A stretch of 64,000 nt of DNA from Pelagibius sp. (GTDB lineage Bacteria > Pseudomonadota > Alphaproteobacteria > Kiloniellales > Kiloniellaceae). Positions 24,878-33,996 of this stretch are shown one piece after another. Numbering within the stretch: the first letter of the stretch is position 1; each line of letters opens with the position of its first letter. Where the stretch lies: contig JANQMC010000025.1 of assembly GCA_028280305.1 (NCBI GenBank), positions 1 to 64,000 of the forward strand. Direction: 5' to 3'. The notes below the pieces were generated by a model, which was not told the origin of the DNA, did no database searches, and was given only the letters and a program-made list of their open reading frames with translations. Made by a program: the position numbers and the translations under genes.

Positions 24878-25843
24878 TTACTTTACCACCTCCTTCGCCA
24901 GGGTCTTGATGGTCTCGTAGCGTTCGTCCAACACTGTCACCAGACCCGGCCCGCGCATGAAGGCCGGCTCGATCGAGCGCTCCAGCATGGTTTTCTGGAA
25001 GACTGTGTCGGCGATGGTCTTCTCCATGGCATCCGCCAGCACCACGATCCGCTCGTCAGGGGTATCCTTCGGCGCGTACCAGACGTAGTGCAGGCCGACG
25101 TCGATCTCATAGCCCGACTCCCGTGCCGTCGGCACATCCGGCAGATCGGGATGGCGGTTGGGACCGAAAACCGCGAGAGCCTTGATGTTGCCGGCGCGGA
25201 TCTGATCGATCACCTCCGAGACGACAAAGGTGCCGACATCGATGCTACCGCCCAAGAGCGCCGTCAGGGATGGGCCCCCGCCGCCGGTGGGTACGAATAG
25301 CACGTCCCAGTCAATGGGCTGCATGATTCGCAGAAAAGCGAAGTGGTTGGCGGCACCGGCATTGATGCCGAGCTTCTGCTTGGGCGCGGTGCCTCTTTTT
25401 ACTGCCGCATAGAAGTCCTCGAGGCTGTTCATAGCTGAGCTCGACTGCACTGCGATCAACTGCGTCTCGAAGCCGACCTGGGCAATGGGCCTGAGGCTCG
25501 AGGGACCCATCTTGTTGGCGCCCATGGCCGAAGAGGTCAAGAGCGCGACATGGGTCGCTGCCAGGGTGTAGCCGTCAGGGGCGGAGCGGGCGGCTTCCTG
25601 GGCGCCGATGGCAGTGCCGCCGCCCTTGACGTTGACCACGGCGACGCTCTGACCGAGGTTCTGCGCAAAGGGCTCCGCCACCAGGCGGGTGGTGATATCG
25701 GTAGACCCGCCGGCCCCATGGGGCACGATGACCTTGATCGGCTTTTCCGGGTAGGACGCCGCAAGGCTTGGCGACGGGTCAAGGGCGGCCATGGCCAGCA
25801 TGGCGCCGACACAGGCTGTCAAGGCAGCATAGGTTCGTTTCAT
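24878..25843 (-). CDS. Tripartite tricarboxylate transporter binding protein (Bug/TctC family)
   Basis: Periplasmic solute-binding protein of 321 residues with a signal peptide ending SLAA. The Bug signature YPEKPIKVIVPHGAGGSTDITTRL follows, together with GGGTAIGAQEAARSAPDGYTL and GGSIDVGTFVVSEV. Bug proteins bind carboxylates through water-mediated contacts. The ATG at 25843 lies behind an AGGAGGAAAGGA stretch and is preferred to the frame extension at 25858. It delivers substrate to the TctA/TctB permease encoded downstream. The gene follows the enolase-superfamily gene by 74 bases, and both are probably controlled by the divergent LacI-type repressor. Confidence 0.92.
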   Translation of the reverse strand: MKRTYAALTACVGAMLAMAALDPSPSLAASYPEKPIKVIVPHGAGGSTDITTRLVAEPFAQNLGQSVAVVNVKGGGTAIGAQEAARSAPDGYTLAATHVALLTSSAMGANKMGPSSLRPIAQVGFETQLIAVQSSSAMNSLEDFYAAVKRGTAPKQKLGINAGAANHFAFLRIMQPIDWDVLFVPTGGGGPSLTALLGGSIDVGTFVVSEVIDQIRAGNIKALAVFGPNRHPDLPDVPTARESGYEIDVGLHYVWYAPKDTPDERIVVLADAMEKTIADTVFQKTMLERSIEPAFMRGPGLVTVLDERYETIKTLAKEVVK

Positions 25844-25917
25844 TCCTTTCCTCCTCATGATGCGGTTCTTATCGTTCTTGCTTGGGCCGCCTCTTTCTCC
25901 GGACGGCCTCCGCGCTT

Positions 25918-27060
25918 CTAGTTGCGGCCGGCGGCGGCGGTGCGCGGCTTCGTAGCGGGCTGATCCATCCGCGCGGTGTCCAGCGCGGCTCCCAGGCCCC
26001 GACCGTCCGGCAGCAGCGCCCGACCGCCCTCGAAACGGCAGGCAGGCCGAGTGATCGAATTGAACAGCGGCGATTCGTCGAACTGCAGTTCCAGAGGCAG
26101 TGCACTCTCGAGCGCCGCCGAGACGTGCAGACTGTGGAGATGCGCAACCGGCCCCGAGGGATTGTGCAGGGAGACGCCGACCCCGGCAGCCGAAGCGCGC
26201 GCGGCGATCTCGACGATGGCCGCCAGCCCACCGGCATACTTTACGTCCGGCATCACCACGTCATAGGCGCCGCCCTCCACGAAGGGACGGAAGCCCTCCC
26301 ACCCGATCATCGTCTCGCAGCCGGCCAGACGCATGCCGGCGTCGTTGGCAAGATTTCGCACGCGGCGCAGCGCATCGACGGCTTCGACCGACTCCTCCTG
26401 CGGGCACTCCAGCCAGCTCACGCCCAGGGAAGACAGGGGGCCGATCAGCGCCTCGGCGGCTTCGGCGGAAAACCGCCAGTGACAATCCACCATCAGCCCG
26501 GCCGCGCCCTTCAGGCGTTCGGCCACCGCCGCCACCCGTTCCAGGCCCGCGTCGATGGCGCGCTGTCCCGCAGGCGTCGCACAGCTCTTGGGATCGAGGC
26601 CGTCGAAGGGGGCAATCTTCACCGCAGCAAAACCCTGCGCGGCGGCCTCCGCGGCGCTCAGCGCAAATCCCTCCGGGCTCCGGTCGCGCGTGCGTCTGTT
26701 GACGTTGGCGTAGAGCGGAACCGAAGAAGCCGGATTCCTTGCGCCCAGAAGGGCCGCGAGGGACTGTTCGCGGGCCTGCGCTGCCAGATCGCAGAGCGCC
26801 TGGTCGTAGGCCGAGTAGACCGCCGCCCTGGCGAGATCCCCGCACGGCAGGGGTAACAGGTCGTGCAGGCAACCGGGTGTCGCCTCGTGGCCCAGCAAGG
26901 ACTCGCCGACCTCCGCAACCCAGGCCTCCAGCCCGTCGGGCGCCGCATCCAGCGTGAATTCGCCGAGCCCCTGGCGCCCGTCGGCGCAAGTCACCGCGAT
27001 AAAACGCCAGACGGTCTTGTCACTGACCCGAAGACTGTACAGCTGGGCTTCGTCGATCAA
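25918..27060 (-). CDS. Enolase-superfamily dehydratase/cycloisomerase (mandelate racemase/MLE group)
   Basis: A 380-residue protein with the capping domain (1-125) and a TIM barrel. Metal ligands are D192 (MVDCHW), E218 (LECP) and E249 (GCET). K148 in VKIAPFDGLD and either K274 (MPDVKYAGG) or H299 (SLHNPSG) are the candidate acid/base residues. The KxAPFD form differs from the KxK of muconate cycloisomerases, so acid-sugar dehydration or a novel reaction is more likely. The start is TTG at 27060 with GGAGGA eight bases upstream. It is the first gene of the transporter operon, so it should act on the imported carboxylate. Substrate unknown. Confidence 0.85.
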   Translation of the reverse strand: MIDEAQLYSLRVSDKTVWRFIAVTCADGRQGLGEFTLDAAPDGLEAWVAEVGESLLGHEATPGCLHDLLPLPCGDLARAAVYSAYDQALCDLAAQAREQSLAALLGARNPASSVPLYANVNRRTRDRSPEGFALSAAEAAAQGFAAVKIAPFDGLDPKSCATPAGQRAIDAGLERVAAVAERLKGAAGLMVDCHWRFSAEAAEALIGPLSSLGVSWLECPQEESVEAVDALRRVRNLANDAGMRLAGCETMIGWEGFRPFVEGGAYDVVMPDVKYAGGLAAIVEIAARASAAGVGVSLHNPSGPVAHLHSLHVSAALESALPLELQFDESPLFNSITRPACRFEGGRALLPDGRGLGAALDTARMDQPATKPRTAAAGRN

Positions 27061-27152
27061 ACGCTCGTTCCTCCCCGTCCGCGCGGGCCGCCGTCTCTTT
27101 CGACAACGTCAATCGACCGCTTATTGCTGCGGTCCTTCTCGGCGAACACAGA

Positions 27153-27174
27153 AAATGATAAACGTTTATCATTT
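27153..27174. promoter_or_regulatory. Perfect 22-bp palindrome, probable LacI-type operator
   Basis: The core ATGATAAACGTTTATCAT (27155-27172) extends by two AT pairs on each side to a perfect 22-bp palindrome with central CG, the hallmark of LacI-family operators. It lies between the divergent enolase/transporter operon (start 27060) and the LacI-type gene (start 27260), where a repressor could control both. Confidence 0.75.
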
Positions 27175-27259
27175 CCAACGCAAGCCCTGCCGAGACGAGC
27201 GGCACAGCGCCGAAAATCGGCTGGCGGAGTGATGGGTGCACCACCATACTGAGGCCACG

Positions 27260-28258
27260 ATGCGAGCTAAGAATGCACGCCTTCAGGAAGTCGCCAGAGC
27301 GGCGGGCGTTTCCTACATCACCGCATGGCGCGCGCTGAACAGCCCCGATCTGGTAAGTCCCCGCACCCGCGAAAAAGTCAGCCGCGCGGTCGAAGACATC
27401 GGCTATGTGCCCAATGCCGTTGCCCGCAGCCTCGTCTCGGCCTCCAGCGGCGTCATCGGTGCGATTGTCCCGACCCTTGAAGATTCAATCTTTGCCGACA
27501 CGATCCAGGGCGTTGCCGATGTACTGCACACAGCCGGCCAGGAGCTTCTGGTTGGGCTTTCCAACTATGAAATGGAACGCGAGGCGGAACTGATCCGGGC
27601 TTTCTACGGCCGACAGATCGACGGGCTGATTCTGACGGGGCGCAGCCACGACCCCGGCGTGGAGCGGCTGTTGGCGGGTGGACGCACGGCGGTGGTCGAG
27701 GTCTGGGACTATGGCGATCCGGCCATCGACATGCTGGTGGGCTTTTCCAACCTCGCCCTGGCGCGCGCCGTTACGGCGTTCCTCAGCGCGAAAGGGTATC
27801 GCCGGATCGCCTTCGTGACTGTTGCCGGACGCCGCCGCGGTCGCGAGCGGCTGGCCGGCTACCGCGAAGAGCTGGCGGCCCAGGGGCTGGACGCCAATCC
27901 GGCCCTGCAAATCACCTGCGCGCCGACCTTGAGCGGTGGCGCCGAGGCCCTGGAGCGGCTCATGGCCCTGGAGCAGCCGCCCGATGCCATCTTCTTCAAC
28001 GGCGACACCCTGGCTATCGGTGCCCACCTGCGCGGCAAGGCCATGGGCCTAAAGTACCCCGACGACCTCGCCCTGGTCGGCGTCCACGACCTGGAGATCG
28101 CCTGCCACGTGGACCCGGCCCTCACATCCGTGCGTATCCCCCGCTACCGCATTGGCGAACAGGCGGCCCGCCTGCTGCTCGCCCGCGGCCGGGGAGAGCC
28201 GGAAGCGAAGGAAAGGCTGAACCTCGGTTTCGAGATCGTCGAACGCGGCACGACCTGA
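27260..28258 (+). CDS. LacI-family transcriptional repressor
   Basis: The N-terminal helix-turn-helix and hinge are clear: LQEVARAAGVSYITAWRALNSPDLVSPRTREKV, followed by VEDIGYVPNAVARSL. The rest is the periplasmic-binding-protein-like effector domain (GVIGAIVPTLEDSIFADTIQGV to LGFEIVERG). The ATG at 27260 is preferred, with TGAGG upstream; a GTG at 27236 would add eight residues. It faces the enolase-superfamily and tripartite transporter genes across a palindrome and should repress them until the imported compound or its product binds. Autoregulation is likely. The effector is unknown. Confidence 0.93.
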   Translation: MRAKNARLQEVARAAGVSYITAWRALNSPDLVSPRTREKVSRAVEDIGYVPNAVARSLVSASSGVIGAIVPTLEDSIFADTIQGVADVLHTAGQELLVGLSNYEMEREAELIRAFYGRQIDGLILTGRSHDPGVERLLAGGRTAVVEVWDYGDPAIDMLVGFSNLALARAVTAFLSAKGYRRIAFVTVAGRRRGRERLAGYREELAAQGLDANPALQITCAPTLSGGAEALERLMALEQPPDAIFFNGDTLAIGAHLRGKAMGLKYPDDLALVGVHDLEIACHVDPALTSVRIPRYRIGEQAARLLLARGRGEPEAKERLNLGFEIVERGTT

Positions 28259-28417
28259 GCCAAGACCCGGCCGGGTCAGTCGGACTTATCCGCTAATTGC
28301 CGGAAGAGTCTCACCGAAGCGCAGCTGCGATTCTCAAAGACTCCCGATACTTTAGGTTGTATTCTCGACGACGCGTCTAGCACCTGGGGCGCCATCCCCC
28401 CACAAGAGGGCTTCGAG

Positions 28418-30268
28418 ATGACCTACAACGCCACAACCAGCGATACAGTCTCAACGCCGCTTACCGTCGAGCGCTTCGTCGGCAAGGGCCGCACAACCCC
28501 GGGCAACGTCGGGCTGTGTCTCTCCGGCGGCGGATCGCGGGCCCTCTCCGCCGGCATGGGGCAGTTGCGTGCGCTCAACCATCTGACAACGAAGAAGAAC
28601 GGGCCCTCGTTGCTCAGCCAGGTGAAAGCGGTCTCGACCGTCTCCGGCGGGTCCTGGCTCGGCGTCAGCTTCACCTACCTCAGCGGCAGGACCAGCGACA
28701 CCGACTTCCTCAATGCCTATATCGCCAACCCCCACGATCTGGTGCCGAGCAAGGGCAGCAGCATCGGCGTAACCCTCGACAAGCTGCCGCGCGGCAACAT
28801 GGGCGTGCCCTCGACGTCGCGCCTGTTCTCGGTGCCGGCCCTGGCGGTCGAGGCTTACATCCTGTGGAAGTTCTTCGGCACGCCCGCCAACATGCTCTGG
28901 CAGGTGCTGATGGGGTTCCACATCATGAGCGAACACAACCTCTATTCGCCGGGCGCCAAGGCGTTGCCGACCTCCCTCTTCTCTTGGGACAAGAAGACCC
29001 TGAAACAGGCCGTGGTCGGGCCCAACCCCTCCCTCGCCAAGGAGACCGCGCATCTGGTGGCCAGCGGTGCCGGCCGCACATCACGCCCCTACATCCTCTG
29101 CAACACGGCGATGTTCGTGAAAAAGGGCAAGACCCAACTGCTGGCCCCGGTGCAGGCGACCCCCTTCTTTACCGGCATCGTCGGCACGCCCGATGCCGTC
29201 GATGCCAACGGCAGCAAGGTCGGTGGCGGCGGCGTCACCTCCTTTGCCTTCAATTCCGCCCTTCAGAGCGTCTCCGGCGCCGACGTAACGGTAGCCCAGG
29301 CGCGCCAGTGGTCGCTCACCGACATCGTCGGCGCCTCCAGCGCCGCCTTTGCCGGCCAGCTTCAGCAGATCATCAACGACCCGCTCTTGCTGCTGAAGTA
29401 CCTCAAGGAGTTCGCCGCCGAAATCTGGAAGTGGCTGAAGAGCCACCTGTCGAGCGCCGACCTGGCCAAGGTGGACGAAGCGCGCATTCAGTCATTTGTG
29501 AAGGCGCCGACCCTCGCCGAAGTCGCCGCCGATACGGCCATCTTCGACCCCGGCGCGCTCATTCCGGCCTACGACTACTGGCCCGTCCGCAACGTCAAGC
29601 CCAACGCGAAGCTGAAGTCCACCCGTTTTGCCGACGGCGGCAATCTGGAGAATACCGGTGTCGCCAGCATGTTGTCCTACGGCGACATCGACTCGGTGAT
29701 CGCCTGCGTCAACAGCGCGACGCCGATGACCAAGGGCAAGAAGGGCGTCATCGACCCGAAGAGCGGCAAGGAGATCCCCAAGACGCGAATCATCGTCGAC
29801 GGCCAGATCCCGCCGCTGTTCGGCTACCAGCCCTACGACCCCAAGAAGGGCTACGTTCCTTTCGGCAAGAAGACGGCCAAGGCCAACCTCTTCATGAGCC
29901 AGTCCCAGGTCTTCCCGGCCGGCGATTTTCCCGCCCTGCTGAAGGCGCTGTGGAAGAACAGCGGTTCCGGCAAGAATACCTGTCCGGCCAATGCCCTGCA
30001 GAAACTGAAAACCAAGAAGAACGACTGGTTCGGCGTCGCGAAGCGCGACGTCACCGTCCTCTGGGTCTATACCAATGCTGTGGAGACCTGGGTTTCCCTG
30101 CTGCGGCCGGACGTGAAAAAGCTGGTCGCCGCCAGCGCCGACTTCCCGCACTACGGCACGCTCGACACCAACCTCTCCGCCGCCGAGATAAATCTGCTGG
30201 CCAGCCTCACCGCCTGGAGCGTCGGCGACCCGAGCAACAGCAAGGACTTCGTCGGTTTGTTCAAATGA
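28418..30268 (+). CDS. Cytosolic phospholipase A2-like (patatin superfamily) lipase
   Basis: A 616-residue protein without signal peptide. It opens with the oxyanion-hole motif GLCLSGGGSRALSAG (32-46). The nucleophile elbow is STVSGGSW (S76), and the catalytic Asp sits in FADGGNLENTG (D406). The 330-residue spacing between Ser and Asp and the GGSW form resemble the eukaryotic cPLA2 catalytic domain more than short bacterial patatins. Lysophospholipase or phospholipase activity in the cytoplasm or at the membrane is the best guess. It is unusually rich in Lys for this genome. A monocistronic unit is likely, with a convergent cyclase gene 42 bases away. Confidence 0.8.
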   Translation: MTYNATTSDTVSTPLTVERFVGKGRTTPGNVGLCLSGGGSRALSAGMGQLRALNHLTTKKNGPSLLSQVKAVSTVSGGSWLGVSFTYLSGRTSDTDFLNAYIANPHDLVPSKGSSIGVTLDKLPRGNMGVPSTSRLFSVPALAVEAYILWKFFGTPANMLWQVLMGFHIMSEHNLYSPGAKALPTSLFSWDKKTLKQAVVGPNPSLAKETAHLVASGAGRTSRPYILCNTAMFVKKGKTQLLAPVQATPFFTGIVGTPDAVDANGSKVGGGGVTSFAFNSALQSVSGADVTVAQARQWSLTDIVGASSAAFAGQLQQIINDPLLLLKYLKEFAAEIWKWLKSHLSSADLAKVDEARIQSFVKAPTLAEVAADTAIFDPGALIPAYDYWPVRNVKPNAKLKSTRFADGGNLENTGVASMLSYGDIDSVIACVNSATPMTKGKKGVIDPKSGKEIPKTRIIVDGQIPPLFGYQPYDPKKGYVPFGKKTAKANLFMSQSQVFPAGDFPALLKALWKNSGSGKNTCPANALQKLKTKKNDWFGVAKRDVTVLWVYTNAVETWVSLLRPDVKKLVAASADFPHYGTLDTNLSAAEINLLASLTAWSVGDPSNSKDFVGLFK

Positions 30269-30310
30269 AGAAGCAGGTGAAAGAAAGCCGGGCGGATAAA
30301 GTTCTTAGGC

Positions 30311-31498
30311 TTATGACGCCGCCGTCAGAATCTTGAACGCCCCATCATGGCCTTTCAGGGCTTCTTCGGCCACGACCGAACTTGGTTCGCCTAATCGCGC
30401 GGCAAAGGCCTCCGAGAACAGGATCGGTTCGTCGAGCCGACCGCAGAGTCCTTCGATACGGGCCGCGATGTTTACCGCCTGACCGAGCACGGTGAAGTCG
30501 ATTCGGGTCTCAGAACCGATGTTGCCATAGAGCACTTCGCCGAAGTGCAGGCCGGTGCCGAAGCGAAGGTCGAGAGGCGGCTCGGCGGTCTGAGCGTTCC
30601 GCAAGGCATGGCGGGCCGCCAAGAGGGCATTCTGACAGGCAGCCTCCGGAGACACGCCCTGTTCTTCGGCGGGAAAGACCGCCAGAACGCCGTCGCCGAT
30701 GAACTTCAGGATCTCGCCGCCCTCGGCCTCGACCGCCTGCGCGACGATTTCGAAGTAACGGTTCGCCAGCGCCACGGCCTCCTCCGCCGGCAGGCGCGCG
30801 TTCAGACCCGACCAGTCCCGGATATCGCCGACCAGGATGGCGGCGTCGATTTTCTCGATGTCGCCCCGGGTGATCTGGCCGTCCAGCACCCGCCGCCCGG
30901 TTCGGGGACCGAGATAGGCCTCGGCAACCGCGCGGGCGATGCGCTGGGTGCTGAAGACTTCGGCGACCGGAGCCAGAACGGCGGCGATCTCGGTGAATTG
31001 CCGGATGTCATGCGCCGAAAAGCCGTCGGCGGTATCCGTTGTAAACACGAGACTGGCGCTGGTCCCACTGTTGTATCGGAGCGGCAGGCCGAAATAGTCG
31101 GTGGCGCCGCGGGCCTTCAGTTCGTGCAGAACGTTGTGGTCTTCAGCCGACAGCGCTTCCGAAAGCCGCTTTCTGAAAGCGGCTCCGGTACGGCCGATGA
31201 TCTCCAGCGGACTGCCGATGTATCCGGATCGGCCCTCCAGCCCGTGGGGCGTTTCGATATGCGCGGTGTCGTCCGTATCGCGTTCCCAGACCGAACTGAA
31301 GGCGGCGATCAGCGGGTGCAGCGTGCGCATGGAAAGCCGCAGGCGCCAGAGCGGCGCACCCGCGGACAGCAGCCTTTGGCCGAGCTGGTCGACCGTCTCG
31401 TCAACACCGCCGAGCAGGCGGCCCTCTTCCAGCAGCCACGCAATGATCGGACCCGATTCCCACTCGGAGGGTCCGCTTCTTCCCCGCGTCTCGGTCAT
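30311..31498 (-). CDS. Class III adenylate/guanylate cyclase, apparently active
   Basis: A 395-residue protein with a GAF-like N-terminal region (about 30-190) and a C-terminal cyclase domain. All catalytic positions are present: metal Asp D225 (ILVGDIRDWSG) and D269 (FIGDGVLAVFP), the substrate-specifying K265 and D334 (ILKFIGDG, RIDFTVLG) and the transition-state N343 and R347 (AVNIAARI). The Lys/Asp pair points to ATP as substrate, hence cAMP. The start overlaps the dihydroorotase stop by ATGA, so translation is coupled to pyrimidine synthesis. A GAF-type input suggests a small-molecule or redox signal. Confidence 0.9.
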   Translation of the reverse strand: MTETRGRSGPSEWESGPIIAWLLEEGRLLGGVDETVDQLGQRLLSAGAPLWRLRLSMRTLHPLIAAFSSVWERDTDDTAHIETPHGLEGRSGYIGSPLEIIGRTGAAFRKRLSEALSAEDHNVLHELKARGATDYFGLPLRYNSGTSASLVFTTDTADGFSAHDIRQFTEIAAVLAPVAEVFSTQRIARAVAEAYLGPRTGRRVLDGQITRGDIEKIDAAILVGDIRDWSGLNARLPAEEAVALANRYFEIVAQAVEAEGGEILKFIGDGVLAVFPAEEQGVSPEAACQNALLAARHALRNAQTAEPPLDLRFGTGLHFGEVLYGNIGSETRIDFTVLGQAVNIAARIEGLCGRLDEPILFSEAFAARLGEPSSVVAEEALKGHDGAFKILTAAS

Positions 31499-32838
31499 GC
31501 GCTGTGCGGCATGGTCTCCGTGAAGCGCACCGGCTTGCCGGCGGCTTGGCCCGGCAGCTCACCGTCGCGCATGACGATGCTGCCGCGGATGATGGTCGCC
31601 ATGGGCCAGCCGGTCACGGTCATGCCCTCGAAAGGGGACCAACCGCACTTGGAGGCCAGCCAATCGCCGGTGATCTCGCGCTTGGCTTTCAGATCGACCA
31701 GCGTGAAGTCGGCGTCATAGCCGACGGCGATGCGGCCCTTGCCGGCGATGTTGAAGAGGCGCTGGGCGCCCGCCGAGGTGAGGTCGACCAGGCGCGGCAG
31801 GGTGAGGCGCCCGGCGTTCATATGGTCCAGCAGCAGCGGCAGCAGGGTCTGCACACCGGGCAGGCCCGCCGGGGTCCGCGGATAATCCCCTGCCTTCTCT
31901 TCGCGCGTGTGGGGCGCGTGATCTGAACCGACGACATCGACAATGCCGCGGCGCAGTCCTTCCCAGAGGCCGGCGCGGTGATGCTCGGCGCGGATCGGCG
32001 GGTTCATCTGGGCCAGGGTGCCCAAGCGCTCGTAACAATCAGGCGCCGCCAGGGTCAGGTGCTGCGGCGTCACCTCCACCGTGGCGATATCCTTGTTGGC
32101 GGCGAGGATCGGCATTTCATCCGCCGTGGTGATGTGCAGCACGTGGATGCGGCGCCCCGCCTGCCGCGCGATCTTCAGGATGCGCTTGGTCGACCGGATC
32201 GCCGTTTCCTCGTCGCGCCAGACGGGATGCTGATCAACGTTGGCGCCGTCGCGCACCAACTCGAAGCGCTCACGAAGCCTTGCTTCGTCCTCGGAATGAA
32301 CCGACACGCGGCGCGTTCCGCTGCGCAACGCCGCCCGCAGGGTATCGTCATCCTCCACCAGCAGCGAACCGGTCGAAGAGCCCATGAAGATCTTCACCCC
32401 GCAACAGCCGGGCAGACGCTCCAGTTCGCCCAGCTTGTCGGCATTCTCGGCCGCCGCTCCGATGAAAAAGGCATGATCGCACCAGGCGCGTCCCTTGGCC
32501 CGCGAAAGCTTTTCGTTCAGCGCCGCCTCATCAATGGTGGCCGGATTGGTGTTGGGCATTTCGAAGACCGCCGTCACCCCGCCCAGCACCGCCGCCCGGG
32601 TACCGCTTTCCAGGTCCTCCTTGTGACCCAGACCCGGTTCGCGGAAATGCACCTGGGTGTCGATCACACCCGGCAAGACCGTCAGGCCCGAGGCATCGAA
32701 AACCTCAGCCGCCTGCCCCGTGTCCAGATCGCCGATATCGGCGACCTTGCCGTCCTTTACGGCCACCGAGCCCGGCGCCAGCCCGGCCGGCGTGAAAACC
32801 TGGCCACCGGTGATGATGAGATCCCAATCCTTGGACAT
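31495..32838 (-). CDS. pyrC: Dihydroorotase, class I
   Basis: Amidohydrolase that closes carbamoyl-aspartate to dihydroorotate in pyrimidine synthesis. Seen are the first metal motif DTQVHFREPG, the bridging Lys in GVKIFMGSSTG, HSEDEARLRERF, HVLHITT, and the catalytic Asp in VGSDHAPHTREEK. A length of 447 residues fits class I. The ATG has AAGGAAC upstream. No pyrB is adjacent; instead the gene runs into a cyclase gene on the same strand. A hydantoinase or allantoinase is the main alternative within this family, but the SDHAPHT and FREPG blocks favour dihydroorotase. Confidence 0.88.
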   Translation of the reverse strand: MSKDWDLIITGGQVFTPAGLAPGSVAVKDGKVADIGDLDTGQAAEVFDASGLTVLPGVIDTQVHFREPGLGHKEDLESGTRAAVLGGVTAVFEMPNTNPATIDEAALNEKLSRAKGRAWCDHAFFIGAAAENADKLGELERLPGCCGVKIFMGSSTGSLLVEDDDTLRAALRSGTRRVSVHSEDEARLRERFELVRDGANVDQHPVWRDEETAIRSTKRILKIARQAGRRIHVLHITTADEMPILAANKDIATVEVTPQHLTLAAPDCYERLGTLAQMNPPIRAEHHRAGLWEGLRRGIVDVVGSDHAPHTREEKAGDYPRTPAGLPGVQTLLPLLLDHMNAGRLTLPRLVDLTSAGAQRLFNIAGKGRIAVGYDADFTLVDLKAKREITGDWLASKCGWSPFEGMTVTGWPMATIIRGSIVMRDGELPGQAAGKPVRFTETMPHSA

Positions 32839-32897
32839 AGCGGTCGTTCCTTAAGTGTTACCGGCCCTAACTGTTGCAGGCCTCAGGTGTTGCCGGG

Positions 32898-33953
32898 TTA
32901 TCCGGCGGAGCGTGACACTTGGGCGGGGCCGCCCAGAAGGCGGTCAAAAAGATCAAGATAGCGGGCCACCGCAACCTGTTCGGTGAAGCCTTCTTCGAAA
33001 CGGCGGCGCCCGGCCTGCACCAGGCGCTCGGCGGTCTGGGGTTCGGCAATCAGGCGGCCGATGGCGGCGGCCATAGCATCGGCATCGTCGATCGGCACCA
33101 GCAAGCCGTCGTCCTGATTCTTCACCAGCCATCCCGGCCCCTGGGCCGCCGCCGCCACCATGGGCACGCGATACATCCAACCTTCCAGCACCACGCTGCC
33201 CAGCGGCTCGTGGCGCGAGGGTACGACATAGATGTCGGCGGCGGCGAAGAAGGGCGCAGGGTCATGCTGCCAGCCGAGAAAGCGCACCCGCTCGGCAATG
33301 CCGAGACGCACCGCTTCCTGTTCCAGCTTCTGGCGCAGCGGGCCATCGCCGGCGAGCCAGAGATAGGCGCCGGGTATCTGCGCCACCGACTGCAGGAGGA
33401 TGTCGAAGGCCTTGTTCTCGTGCAGGCGGCCCAAGGCAAAGACCAGCGGCGCATCTTCCGGCGTATCCAAAGCGGCGCGGTCTTGAGGTTCCGCCTGGCG
33501 GTCCTCGACGAAATTCGGGATCACATGGATGTTGTGTTCGGGAAAACCTTCGCGCGCGCAGTAGGCCTTGATGTCCGGTGTGATGCAGATCAGATGATCG
33601 CAACGCTTATAGTATTTCAGATCGTAGTAACCGCCCAGGCGGGCGAGATGCAGGAAGTCGCCCTTGGGCATGGCGGCCGAGGCGCGGCTCATGTAGGTCA
33701 GCGCGAGATCGGGCCGGAAGTCCGCGATCTCGGCTTTCAGAATGCGGCTGGTCTTCATGTCCAGCAGGCCGCCGAAGGGCGCGGTGACCGGCTCGATGCC
33801 GCCGCCACGCAGGACGTCCAGGCTCTTGGGATGGGGGCGGATCACCACCCGCTGCTCCACCCCGGCACGCTTCAGTGCCAAGCAGAGACGCAGAAAATGC
33901 ATCTCGGCGCCCCCTTCCGGGGCGCCCGCCAGGGCCTGCAGCAAGCGCGGCAT
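32898..33953 (-). CDS. Glycosyltransferase, GT4-type (GT-B fold)
   Basis: A 351-residue transferase. The N-terminal domain starts LLQALAGAPEGGAEMHFLRL, and the C-terminal nucleotide-sugar domain holds FALGRLHENKAFDILL, VRFLGWQHD, and the E-x7-E type motif PSRHEPLGSVVLEGW. It probably adds a hexose to lipopolysaccharide or another envelope glycan. It follows the duplicated membrane-protein gene by 43 bases on the same strand and precedes pyrC by 59 bases. Two heptosyltransferase-type genes lie close by, which makes this a small envelope-glycan locus. Confidence 0.88.
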   Translation of the reverse strand: MPRLLQALAGAPEGGAEMHFLRLCLALKRAGVEQRVVIRPHPKSLDVLRGGGIEPVTAPFGGLLDMKTSRILKAEIADFRPDLALTYMSRASAAMPKGDFLHLARLGGYYDLKYYKRCDHLICITPDIKAYCAREGFPEHNIHVIPNFVEDRQAEPQDRAALDTPEDAPLVFALGRLHENKAFDILLQSVAQIPGAYLWLAGDGPLRQKLEQEAVRLGIAERVRFLGWQHDPAPFFAAADIYVVPSRHEPLGSVVLEGWMYRVPMVAAAAQGPGWLVKNQDDGLLVPIDDADAMAAAIGRLIAEPQTAERLVQAGRRRFEEGFTEQVAVARYLDLFDRLLGGPAQVSRSAG

Positions 33954-33996
33954 GGAACCGAGATACTCCTTTGGAAGAACTTTCAGCAGGCGGGGC

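Noticed and set aside
28516-30336. 606-codon frame overlapping the cPLA2-like gene
   Set aside because: Arg/Gln-rich shadow in another frame; the cPLA2-like frame has coherent catalytic motifs and a proper start.
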